19,583 nucleotides of DNA, from positions 1 to 19,583 of the forward strand of contig JAIXMR010000182.1 in the NCBI GenBank assembly GCA_025677835.1. Direction: 5' to 3'. Position 1 is the stretch's first letter. Every line of letters begins with the position of its first letter. The notes beneath the pieces were generated by a model, which saw nothing but the letters and a program-made list of their open reading frames with translations, ran no database searches and had not been told where the DNA came from. Shown one piece after another: positions 1 to 9,848 of this stretch. Both the position numbers and the translations under genes were made by a program. This DNA comes from Sporodiniella umbellata (lineage: Eukaryota > Mucoromycota > Mucoromycetes > Mucorales > Rhizopodaceae).

Positions 1-88
1 GTATAGGGTTAGATATTTTCACTAGAATTTGAAAACCATGATTTCAAAGTGAATTGCGACCTGTAAAGTGTTTGCGTTTGGTTTGGTT

Positions 89-1107
89 TTATTCTATAAC
101 GCCTGTGTTTTTGTACTCCAAAAGCTTTTTATCTGATAAGTTTAGTATCTCTTTCAAGACTTCATCGGTATAAGCCCCCAGATCTGGTCCACACCATTTT
201 GTCTCTCCCGGCGTCGATTCTAAAACCGGAGACATACCAGGTATCTTTTTTTTTTTTTATATATGTAAGCGTTTACTGATAGTGTATATTTTTTTCAAAC
301 TTTGTGGTTACCTTCAGGTCCCATCCTCTGCCATCTTCTTGTGTACCAACCTTCACACTTTCAATCCTATTTCTAGCATTGACATGTTCGTCTTCTACTA
401 TGTCTTTGGCATCATATATTTTTCCTGCAGGAACTGAGGCATTTCCTAGTATATTGATCACCTCATTCGCTGAATGTCTGGAGGTCCAATCAGCTTTGAT
501 GAGATCAAAAAGTTAAGTGTCCTATATTACCTATTGCTGAGTCAATCACTTTTTGCTCTTTGACTCTTTCTGTGTTTGTTTTGTATCTGTCTCCGATCTA
601 TTAAAGTAAGAGTCTGGTGTTGAAGCAATGAATTACCAAATCGAATCTTCCTATAGCATTCATCAAGCGTATATAAATACTGTCGCCATTGCCGCCTATG
701 ATAACATGTTTTCCGTCTTGACAGGTATACGTGTTTGTGGGAACGATTCCAGTCACAGTGGTTCCAGACGGTTGACTTACCTATTTATATATATAGATAT
801 ATATATAGATGGATATCAATTCAGGAAAAGTCTGAACGCAATCAAGCGACGGTACTTCAATAGACAGACTCTAGAATTACCTGCCCCGTAATAGCTAGAT
901 GAAATACGTAAAATATTTGTATCAAAAAACAACTTTTGTTTTAGTTACCCAAGAATGGATCCACAGAAAGGACCGGCCATCAGCTACAAACTCTAGTCAA
1001 CGTGGTAGACTGTGTCTAGAATTACCTGCCCGAGTTCAAGCACTCGAATGCCTTCAAGCGGTTTGACTGTCTTTTGTGTGGTGTGGGATCGTTTTGGCAA
1101 GTAGGTA

Positions 1108-1145
<38 letters not shown>

Positions 1146-1343
1146 AGACAAGGAAAATCTCATGATTATCGTGGTGCCTTTGGAGACAGGATTGACTTTG
1201 AGACTGTAAAACTCTGGATAGATTTTGATAGACTCATGCATGTTGACAAAAAAAAAAAAAAAAAAATATAGAAAGAGTGGGCTAGTGAAGATTTTCTGTG
1301 CTATCCAATCAAAACCAAGCCTTTGCTGAGTGTCACTTTGCAT
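89..1343 (-). pseudogene. CoA-transferase family III (CaiB/BaiF) gene with central deletion
   Basis: Two halves of a family III CoA-transferase, of the formyl-CoA or succinyl-CoA:dicarboxylate transferase type that moves CoA between carboxylic acids. Exons on the minus strand: an N-terminal one ending at 1026 (carries PLEGIRVLELGQ), 983-949 (AGPFCGSILG), a 14-nt exon 894-881 (YYGA), then 780-637 (PSGTTVTGIVPTNTY, GGNGDSIY), 597-531, 493-312 (VPAGKIYDAKDI, EDEHVNAR) and 244-89 (ends NTGVIE, stop). The last four exons join in frame as 183 codons. Between 881 and 780 the family normally has about 160 more residues, including the catalytic aspartate. Here there are only 99 bp, and joining across them breaks the frame. 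The ORF is open back to ATG 1343, but through poly-Phe from T runs, so the true start is unknown; 1241 is another candidate. Either a pseudogene or a local assembly collapse. Family call secure; status uncertain. Confidence 0.75.
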
Positions 1344-1365
1344 ACGTTTTTAAGAGAATCCAATT

Positions 1366-1371
1366 TTTATT
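1366..1371 (-). terminator. Polyadenylation signal of the Scc2-like gene
   Basis: AATAAA on the minus strand, 26 nt past the Scc2 stop codon. The next minus-strand ORF opens at 1343, so spacing between the two tandem genes is very tight. Confidence 0.5.
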
Positions 1372-1397
1372 GAATTGTACAAAAGCAGTGCCATGAT

Positions 1398-1624
1398 TTA
1401 TTCGGCATCGGTTGTGACGATGGCGGTTGTATCACTGATGATCAGGTATTCAAATTTCGAGCAAGCCTGGGCTCCTGTTACTAAGTCTAAGCGACTGTGT
1501 TGAAAGTAGAAGAGCTCTTCTGCCCATTCAATCGATTGACTCATTTCTGTATCTTTCACCACGTCTCTAGAACGTCGTTTGTGGTTGGGATTGTATTCAC
1601 GTATTTCCCTAATCAAACAGTATA

Positions 1625-1672
<48 letters not shown>

Positions 1673-4600
1673 GATCAGGTATATCGTAAAGTTCTATGAG
1701 CAGTTTTTTAAGTAGCATGATGATGGATAATGCGATTGACAATTTGTAAGTGACCATCAGGTCGTCTTCGATTAGGTTTGAGTCGTCTTTTTCTGACATG
1801 ACTTCTGTGATACGCCCTTGCTTTTTCAAGAGTTGAACATGAGATAGTAAATCAGCACCGAGGGATGTGAGCAGACGATCCATATGATAGACCACAAAGA
1901 GTACTTCATTTGTGGTGGTAAACTCAAGTCGCATGAGATTCTCGGCCAGGTAGGTCAAGAACAACAGATCAATCTCATCTGCGGTAGTTGTTTTTAGTTC
2001 AAAAGAGAAAGGTCTGAGGAGAGCCAAAAAAAAGTCAAAACGAGTCTTTTTGTGTTCTTTAAGAATAGAATAAGTCAGGGAAAGCACCGATTCAATTTTG
2101 AAGTCTCCTCCACGTTTTCCAAAACCTAAAGGGATAAGAAAACAAAGCAGTGAGATGGGATTTACCTTTTGTTTGACTACCAAAGAGCAAATGTTGGTAT
2201 TGAAACGAGGTGGCAATGTAGGTGTTGATTTGAATGTAAAGCAAAGTGCCATATTTATCATGTGCGTATTTGTGCAAGTAATAGGCTTTTGTTCTAAGAG
2301 CAAGATCGGGGCTTGTTTCAGCAGCTACAATGACAGGCATGCATAGTACGGGATGTGCCAGACCGCACTGGATGACTGTAGCGATGACTTCAAATGCAGG
2401 GTAACGCAAAGGTTCCTGTTCGCTCAAGGCACATTTGAGAATCCAAGGCAGATAGCGTTGCATCAGAGAACCGTTCACACCGAGCTCGGCGTACTCTTTT
2501 GTATTGCCCAGCAGGGTATCGATGCCAATCGTCTGTGTATTTTCTCCCTCCCGTTTTTCGATCCGACCTTCTTCAGCCGCCAGAAATTCCTGAAAGACAT
2601 GCATCAGACGGATCTGAAGTGCAAGATCTCCTTCACGAAAAATGGTATCCATCAGTTGTGTACTGGCTTCAGAGATCATATAGGTCGGATAGGACGTATA
2701 AAAATAACCCAAGCTTTGAAGGGCAGCCATTCGCAACTTCAAGCCATGTTCAGCCAACGCTTCGATCGCTTCGCTCATAAAAAAAGTGAGAAGGTCGTAG
2801 ACTAAAATGGCGATATTGTCGCGAGAGACAAGATCGAGGGCAGCCATCGCGGTCGGTTCTTGTTCACGTCGTTGATCAAACTCAAAATGCTGACAGACAA
2901 GACCACAGAGCAAGATCATTTTGAGCACGCCCGAGAACGTACGCTGGGTGAGGTTATGGTGAAGCACGCGTTCCTTTACCTGGCGTAAGCGAGCCACGCT
3001 TGAGCCGAGGATTTTGATCAGGATGTTGTAGCGGTGTGAGATCTGGCTGACGATGACACAGAGACAGGCTGTGGTGGGCGCGATCATGTCCAGGGGACAT
3101 TGGGTCAAGAGCTGTAATAAGATGCGTTCTAAGAGTTCAATGGAGGTACGGTTATGATGTTTCATCTGGGGCAGGACATCCCGATAGATCATAAGAACAA
3201 AGGTGGCGGTGGTAGAGTGCTCCTAAAAACAAACAGTGCGTTGGACAGGGTTTGGCTGTAGAGTCTATCTACCTCTTTTGAAATACTCAGGTAGGGTTGA
3301 AGTAAAGTGATCTGCACTTCTCTCAAGAGGTTGGGGCATGTTTTGGTAAACGAATGCAGGGTAGCCAAGCAATGGACAAACTCGCTCGCGTCGTGGTCTT
3401 GATCCAGTTGCATCAAACGATCAAAGAGCGAATCGATAATCCATTGAAATATCCGTTCGTACCCGTCTTTGGTTTCCTGGTCGGCACTGTCCATCGTCTA
3501 GAAGAGATAAGTAAGGATCAAGACTCAATGGCTATTTACTTTCTGTAGAATCTGGTTCAAAACACTACTTTGGGTACTTATCGAGCCGGTCAATTGGGCG
3601 ACAGCTCCTACAATAATGTCAGTCAAACGATCGATCCGTCGCTTACGGTCCTTGGTGGCATTGGCATAGCTAGAACCAAAATAGTCATTCCCGTCCTTTT
3701 CGACCTCTTTAAAAGGGGAAAAAAGGATCTTTTGGGTCACTTTGAGAGCCAGTTGACTGACCGTGACCTCATTGTCGTTCAGTCGCATCATCAGTTTGGA
3801 GGCCATGTCTTTTTGAACGTGAGTATCAGAAAACCGAAAATAAAGTTCTCCTAACAATTTCACCAGTCGTTTACGAACTGTCACTGCTGTGTCCTAGAGA
3901 TACATGCAAAAAAAAAAAAAAAAAAAAAAAAAAGGTGAATCTAGACAGGAAAAACGGTATTCAATGGGTCGATATCAGCTTTTTTTTTTTTTTTTTAGGG
4001 AGAGAAACGGTTTCCTTACCATGATTCTACTGCTTACCCATCGATAGAGTTCAAGGGAAACATCTGTTTGTTGACTCAGGTATTTGGCAATCACTTCCAC
4101 AGCAGCATCACGTACAGAAGGCGAGGTATCGTGAATTCTTTGTACGACGGATGTGCGTATACGACCCTAAGCAAAAAGTCAATCAGGTGTCTAGTAAAGA
4201 TGGAACTACCTCCTCGAGTATTTCAGGTACGTGAGCCGAGATGTGCTTGATGGCTCTTAAAGATTTAGTACGAAGATAGGCAGCCTCTTTATCAAGACAG
4301 GTCAAAAGCTCAGTCAAGATAAAGTCATAGGTTGTATAGAGGGACTGACGCGAGACCAAGATTTCGACGAGAGCCATGGCTTCTTTACGGGTGATGTCAG
4401 GAAAAGAAAGGGTGAGGTTTGTGTTTGGAAAAGGACAGTCCAAGCCTAGGGATCGTTGCCAATAAAACTTGCAAGTTTCCTGTAGCCAATCCAAGGTGTC
4501 GCGTGAGACGCGTGGAAGGCAATCGGTTGAGGTATTATCCTCGTCTTGGGACTGATTGGCTTTGGTCCAGAGAACAGATTCAGTAAATCCCCAATGACAG

Positions 4601-6350
4601 AGATAGAATTGAACCACGCTCGCATGTTCCCCACGGAGGGTATCCAACAGTTTCTTACGACAGAGACCCAAACGCTCCATGGAGGCACGGTCAGTTTCAG
4701 GCTCGATCCGGGCAGGTAAAGACGCTTGGAGTTCATAAATCCAATCGGGCAACGTTGGATCGATTTCTTGTGTCAACTTGTTTTGATCCTTTTTGATCTT
4801 ACAGGCAATGATTCCTAACCATTCGACTGCCAACGATTTCAGGTATTGATCCGAATGATGGCCTTCCAAAAGAGAGATCTAAACAATCAAAGTGTGAAAA
4901 ACAACAAAAACCAAAAAAAAAACCAAAAAAAAACCAAAAAAAAAAAAAAAAAACCTCAAAGGATTCATATGCAAGGTACCAAAATCCGACTAAAGACTTT
5001 CATGATCAGTTCAGCCACCGGCCATGCAGGATCATTAAAGACAGTCATGATGTCTTCCAAGGTATGGGTCAAGAGCCATCGATATTCGATTAAAGAATAA
5101 GTGTCTGTTCTTTTTGATTTACATCTAGTCAAAAAAAAAAGAGAGGAGGTTAAGTTTTCTTTATTCCCAAACAAAGCCTTACTTTGACATCAAGAACTCC
5201 AAAAAGAAGGAGGCACTATTCGCAGCAGCCTCAGCAGCCTGACGCCAGGTGTTGGTAGCGCGAGTGAGGAGTTGAAGATGGAGACGTTGGATAGGTTGAG
5301 GTGAACGGGGGTGTTTACAAGCCTTTTGGTATTTGATGTGCCATTGCTTGAACCAGTTCTGATGGGAGATCTTGTTGGGTAAAGCGGCACAGGCCTGAAC
5401 GAGTTCCATAAACAAGGCGCTGATGACATGGATCGATTGATCTTGTGTCAGTTGGTATTTCTTTGGATCGTTCATGACGGTGAGAGAACCCAGGCTGGTC
5501 AAGATTTCTTCGAAAATCCAACGCCGATGATGAGGGTAGAAGGAGAAAAGATGTTTGAGGATCCCAAGGGCGGCCAACTTGAGTTGATCGTAGGCTGAGA
5601 AGGTCTCTGAAAACAAAAAACAATTGGGCTGGTCTTGATGAAAAAACGGGCCCATACAGATGTAAGCCAAGGTCACCAAGAGTTCATCATCCAGATCGGT
5701 CTGTTGGATCCATCGGTCAATGTGTTGCAAGACCTGGACGATGGAGGGCAAGAGTTGAGATATTTCTGCTGGTGAGTTTTGAATCGATTGAGCGACTGCT
5801 TTGGTAGACGCATGGACTAAAGGGAGTGGGTTTGGGTTCTTTTTATATATAAAACACTTACGTAGAGAACTATCCTGATCGTCCAGATCCATCAGAGGAT
5901 AGACGAGATAATCCAATTGGTTCTTGATCAACTGTAGACAATGGGTGATCATCTGAGGTGAGATCAACAAAGGATCGTTATAACACAAGAGCTCCACTAA
6001 ACAAGCACTGATGTCTACCGAATACCCTATCAACGGTAGCATAGCCAACACCGTCTCTTGATGCTGTCGATAGTGGCTGATCGGGTCCAGTTCAGAAGCT
6101 ACCTGGACTGCTTGAACCAACAGTTGAACAACACGTTGAAACCGACTGCGATCCATCACAGACCAAGCGCCCGTCAGACGACCCACAAGGGATGCTATCT
6201 TTCGAGCCACCGGTAGATCCAACACTAGCGTCTGCTGATAGTATATCTTTAAAACAGAATGCCTGCCTAATTGCTTTTGAACCTCATAACGATCGAGATC
6301 TTCACATATCGTAGCAAGATAATGGGAAAACCGGGTTTGATTGGCTTTTC

Positions 6351-6387
<37 letters not shown>

Positions 6388-6504
6388 AATTTATTATCGA
6401 ATGCTAAACTTTTCTTTTGGAGATTTACAGTTTGTTTTTGGTGCTGTGGGTGAACTGAAAGGGGCTTGGAAACTTGGTACTGCGGGCACTTCAAACTCTG
6501 GCAT
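1398..6504 (-). CDS. SCC2: Scc2/Mis4/Nipped-B-like cohesin loader, 1484 aa
   Basis: HEAT-repeat subunit of the Scc2-Scc4 complex that loads cohesin onto chromosomes in the nucleus. Exons (minus): 6504-6429, 6344-5862, 5816-5183, 5124-4980, 4878-4210, 4166-4020, 3893-3540, 3497-3273, 3222-2166, 2125-1672, 1608-1398; total 4455 nt, phases consistent throughout. Family landmarks from memory: WPVAELIMKVF (about residue 435), SPSVRDAAVEVIAKY followed by TAVTVRKRLVKLLGELY (about 680-735), and YPTYMISEASTQLMDTIF (about 1090). The length is close to that of yeast Scc2. The N terminus is Pro/Ser-rich (MPEFEVPAVPSF), where the family binds Scc4/Mau2. The 6345-6428 intron contains an A35 run (T on the sense strand) and was placed by phase (AAC T | CC AAT). 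The 5817-5861 intron is 45 nt and has no stop, so reading it through is also possible. Start chosen as the first ATG downstream of the T-tract. Confidence 0.85.
1628..1669. repeat. T42 homopolymer (poly-A on the sense strand) inside the last Scc2 intron
   Basis: Uninterrupted run of T on the plus strand, lying within the 63-nt intron 1609-1671 of the minus-strand Scc2-like gene. Its exact length is probably unreliable in any assembly. Confidence 0.9.
4906..4953. repeat. Degenerate CC(A)n repeat in an Scc2 intron
   Basis: Three CC dinucleotides separated by A8 to A10 runs, then a longer A run; on the sense strand a T-rich stretch in the 101-nt intron 4879-4979. Looks like homopolymer slippage with no coding content. 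Confidence 0.7.
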
Positions 6505-6520
6505 TATTTCAATAAAAAAA

Positions 6521-6555
<35 letters not shown>

Positions 6556-6659
6556 AAAAAAGCAGGTCCGGAGAATGAAAGGTTGATTTTATAAATTTGG
6601 TTTTTTTTTTTCTTGTTTTTGTTTTTTTTTTGTTTTTCTTTATTATTATTTTGAGGGGG
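6505..6659. promoter_or_regulatory. 155-bp divergent promoter between Scc2-like and TLDc genes
   Basis: Start codons face away at 6504 (minus) and 6660 (plus). The interval holds an A30 run (6524-6553), which is T-rich on the Scc2 sense strand, and interrupted T runs (6601-6640), which are T-rich on the TLDc sense strand. About 45 bp of mixed sequence lie between them. Each gene thus has a poly(T) tract on its own sense strand just upstream of its ATG. Promoter role is inferred from position. Confidence 0.55.
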
Positions 6660-7484
6660 ATGGCCACGTTGAAACGGTTAAAGTTTACAGGCAGAAGAGA
6701 AGATACGGAAGTGGTATTGACAAAAGAGATTGTAGAAGGCGTAAGAAAAAAAAAAAAAAAAAAAAAAAAACCCTTTTTTTCTCCTTTCTTACTGACTAAA
6801 CTATTTAGCCTTCCCCCCCCCTTTTTTTTTTTTTTTTTTTTTAAATAAAGCTATGGTCTTATTTACCACGACGTTATCGTTTAGCAGAAGAAATGACACT
6901 TTTGTACAGTCTGGATCAACATGGAATCAGTTTGATGTCTTTGTATCGGTTGGTGAAGAGTCATAAGGGACCTTGTGTGTTGACGGTGAAAGATGGCGAG
7001 GGTCAAGTAAGTAGGCATGGTTTGATTCGTAAAAAAGACCAACGACCCGTTGGATAGATCTTTGGTGGCTTTCTAAACGAGACATTAAAACCCGGTGCAC
7101 GTTATTACGGTACAGGTGAATGGTAATAAAAAAAAAGCAAGAAGGGGGAGAGATCAATGATGATTGTTAGTTTTCTTTGGCAATGGCTGGCATCGGAGAA
7201 AATGTTACGAGCGTATCAATGGACGGGAAAAAACGATTACATGATCCTTTCAGAGCCCGACTTTATTGCCATGGGTGGAGGGTAAGTGGTGGGGGAAGAA
7301 ATGAACATGGATGGCACCAGACATTCACCTTCACCCTTCTAGAGAAGGTGTCTTTGGCTTATGGATTAATTCTGCTCTCGAAAAAGGCTATAGTCAATCC
7401 TGTCCTACTTTTGATAACGAACCACTTTCGTCCAAGCCTGAATTCGATTGTATGGAATTGGAAATTTGGGGTTTTCGTATTTAG
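6660..7484 (+). CDS. OXR1: TLDc-domain protein, OXR1-type, 184 aa
   Basis: Exons 6660-6740, 6851-7006, 7058-7122, 7171-7281, 7343-7484 (555 nt). After a 27-residue leader the product is almost entirely a TLDc domain: LPRRYRLAEEMTLLYSLDQHG, then GPCVLTVKD, FGGFLNETLKP, YYGTGECFLW, WTGKNDYMILSE, FIAMGGGEGVFGLW, FDNEPLS and a C-terminal ELEIWGFRI. All of these match the OXR1/TLDc consensus as I remember it. Family members protect against oxidative damage, and several bind or disassemble the V-ATPase; there is no LysM or GRAM domain here, so this is the short, yeast Oxr1-like form. The third donor (TG|GTAATA at 7122) was chosen because it restores the GECFLW motif. The first intron is flanked by A and T runs. 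The 3' flank carries an AATAAA at 7677. Confidence 0.9.
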
Positions 7485-7888
7485 AAAAAACCATGACGCA
7501 TTCTCTCTCTCTCTCTCTTCTGTCTTTTATTTTTATCCGAAAAAAAAAAAAAATGATGATAAAGCCATTTGGAATGGATGACAAAGCAAGAAATTTTTTT
7601 TTTATTTTTTTATTTTTTTTTTTCGTGCGTAGGCATAAAATGAACGCGTGTACACTTTTGTATTCAAACGGATGATAATAAAGACATCTTATAAAGCGTT
7701 TGACCTTGGACGACTAAAGTAGTGCGTGTCACTCGGATAGCATTTTGGGGTGAAATGCTATTGTGCGCCGATTGTAATGCAAAAAAAAAAAAAAAAAAAA
7801 AATAAAATAAAATAAAATAAAAAGCTTATCGTTTTTTTTTTTTTTTTTTTTTTTTTTTATATTTTTATTTTATTTATTATCCAAAAAG
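7485..7888. other. Intergenic region between TLDc and G6PD genes
   Basis: No credible gene. It holds a short CT microsatellite (7503-7518), A and T runs, an AATAAA signal at 7677-7682 for the upstream gene, an AAAAT pentanucleotide run (about 7801-7822), and a T27 tract (7832-7858) 31 nt before the G6PD start. The last part is presumably the G6PD promoter and leader. Confidence 0.6.
7677..7682 (+). terminator. Polyadenylation signal of the TLDc gene
   Basis: AATAAA about 190 nt past the TLDc stop codon; the only exact match in the interval before the G6PD promoter region. Confidence 0.4.
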
Positions 7889-7975
7889 ATGTCATCACCC
7901 GTTGAGATTTTACGTGAACAAGTGAGAAAAGAGTTGAATGGGGCAGTGACGATTGTAGGTAAAGTCGAGCTACTG

Positions 7976-8031
<56 letters not shown>

Positions 8032-9627
8032 TTGCAAAAATTAACCAAGGATTTTAGTGTTGGGAGCCTCGGGCGATTTAGCCAAGAAAAAGACGTACCC
8101 AGCTTTATTTGGTTTATACCGCAATGGATTTTTACCTGAGAATACAAAGATTATTGGGTATGCGCGTACAAAGATGGCACATGAAGAATATCTTGAGCGT
8201 ATCACGCATTATGTCAAGGTACAGGACCAAGAAAAGTTGGCGTCTTTCAAACAGATGACGTGCTACGTCTCTGGTCAATACGATCAGGACGAATCTTTCC
8301 AACAGCTGAACGAGGCAATCGAAGCATCTGAAAAAGAGCGCGGTGTGGAGTCAAAGAACCGGGTGTTTTATATGGCGTTGCCTCCTTCTGTTTTTATTCC
8401 TGTGGCCCAAGGCTTGAAACGTAACGTGTACAGCCAAGAGGGCAGCAATCGGTTGGTGGTTGAAAAACCTTTTGGTATGGACTCTGCTTCTTCTGACCAT
8501 TTGGCTCAAGAACTGGGTGCTTTGTTTAGTGAAAATGAGGTAAGCTGGTGTCGGTCCTTATTTTGGCGCGTGGCTCATCCATAGCTTGATTAGATCTATC
8601 GTATCGATCATTATCTCGGAAAAGAGATGGTCAAGAATATCATGAATCTTCGTTTTGCCAACCTTCTTTTGGGTCATGCCTGGAGTCGTACTTATATCGA
8701 TAATGTACAAATCACCTTTAAAGAACCTTTTGGTACCGAAGGCAGAGGTGGTTACTTTGATGAATTTGGCATTATCCGTGACGTCATCCAGAACCGTAAG
8801 TGACGCTTTTTGGTGTGTAGGAAAAACACTGATCCAAAAAAAAAAAAAAAAAAACAGATTTACTTCAAGTATTGACCTTGATTGCGATGGAAAGACCGAT
8901 ATCTACGGATGCAGAAGCGATCCGGGATGAGAAAGTAAAGGTATTAAAGTGTATTCAACCGGTGAGTATTAAGAATACGTTGTTGGGACAATATGTGGGT
9001 GCGGAAGGTAAACCGGGCTATTTGGAAGATGAGACGTTAAAGAACAAGGACAGCCTGACGCCTACGTTTGCATCTACGGTACTCTATGTGAACAACGAAC
9101 GATGGGATGGCGTACCTTTTATTCTCAAGGCGGGTAAGGCGTTGAACGAAGCCAAGGTGGAGGTCCGTCTTCAATTCCATCGTGTGGCCGGCAGTTTGTT
9201 CAGTAGCGCGGCTCGTAACGAGCTTGTGATCCGAATCCAACCCAAAGAAGCCGTGTACATGAAGTTCAATAACAAACAACCCGGATTATCTTACGAAACC
9301 ATCCAGACCGATCTTGATCTGACTTACCATGAACGTTATACGGACCTTGCGATTCCTGATGCTTACGAATCCTTGATTCTCGATGTCCTCCGTAACGATC
9401 ATTCAAACTTTGTACGCGACGATGAACTGACCGCTGCCTGGAAAATCTTTACCCCTCTCTTGCATAAAATCGATGGTCACGATAAAGACGTGGCTATCAA
9501 ACCCTATCCCTATGGTTCGCGTGGACCCAAAGAACTTGACGATTTCATCAAGGCTTATGGGTATCATCGTGACGCCGGTTACTCTTGGCCTATTCAGAAC
9601 GTCAATCCTTCTGCTCATAAGCTTTAA
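7889..9627 (+). CDS. ZWF1: Glucose-6-phosphate 1-dehydrogenase, 507 aa
   Basis: Cytosolic enzyme that oxidises glucose-6-phosphate to 6-phosphogluconolactone with NADP+, the entry step of the oxidative pentose-phosphate pathway and a main NADPH source. Exons 7889-7958, 8058-8539, 8594-8795, 8858-9627 (1524 nt). Clear family motifs: dinucleotide fold [10 protein letters not shown] (26-35), VVEKPFG, active-site RIDHYLGKE (187-195), [28 protein letters not shown] with the expected catalytic His252, and C-terminal AWRIF-like AWKIFTPLL and YGSRGP. Length is typical. Intron 1 contains a T53 run and separates the 23-residue N terminus from the NADP fold; intron 3 splits the His252 codon. The start is the only in-frame ATG that gives a leader of normal size. 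Downstream AATAAA at 9640. Confidence 0.96.
7978..8030. repeat. T53 homopolymer in G6PD intron 1
   Basis: Longest single-base run in the window, inside intron 7959-8057, followed by a probable branch region (TTAACC) and the acceptor ATTTTAG at 8051-8057. Confidence 0.9.
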
Positions 9628-9639
9628 CCCTATTTGTAA

Positions 9640-9645
9640 AATAAA
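9640..9645 (+). terminator. Polyadenylation signal of the G6PD gene
   Basis: AATAAA 13 nt past the G6PD stop; a second AATAAA-like site follows near 9656. Lies in the 221-bp gap between convergent genes. Confidence 0.45.
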
Positions 9646-9697
9646 ATGAAATCAAAATAAAAACGATGGTGTTTATCAATCCAAAAGGGAATGTTTT

Positions 9698-9723
9698 TAT
9701 ATATGTATCTATGTATCTATATA

Positions 9724-9794
<71 letters not shown>
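9698..9794. repeat. Compound (GTAT/AT)n-(AG)n microsatellite
   Basis: An imperfect TATC/AT run passes directly into about 18 AG units. It fills most of the space between the convergent 3' ends of G6PD (stop 9627) and the minus-strand coiled-coil gene (stop 9849). Confidence 0.95.
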
Positions 9795-9799
<5 letters not shown>

Positions 9800-9848
9800 A
9801 TCCATCTAAATAACACATTGTTTCCAAAAGTAAGGCGGAGAAGGCAAT

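Noticed and set aside
628..891. 87-aa plus-strand ORF
   Set aside because: It overlaps conserved minus-strand CoA-transferase exons and is an antisense shadow with no family features.
1111..1143. Long A runs as poly(A) tails of retrotransposed copies
   Set aside because: No adjacent reverse-transcribed gene, no target-site duplication and no element-like sequence next to any of the runs; their number and position fit slippage or promoter tracts better.
2353..2805. 150-aa plus-strand ORF
   Set aside because: Antisense to a well-conserved Scc2 exon; no recognisable motif.
8777..8790. Perfect CRE-like TGACGTCA
   Set aside because: Lies inside the conserved IIRDVIQN coding stretch of G6PD, so the codons explain it.
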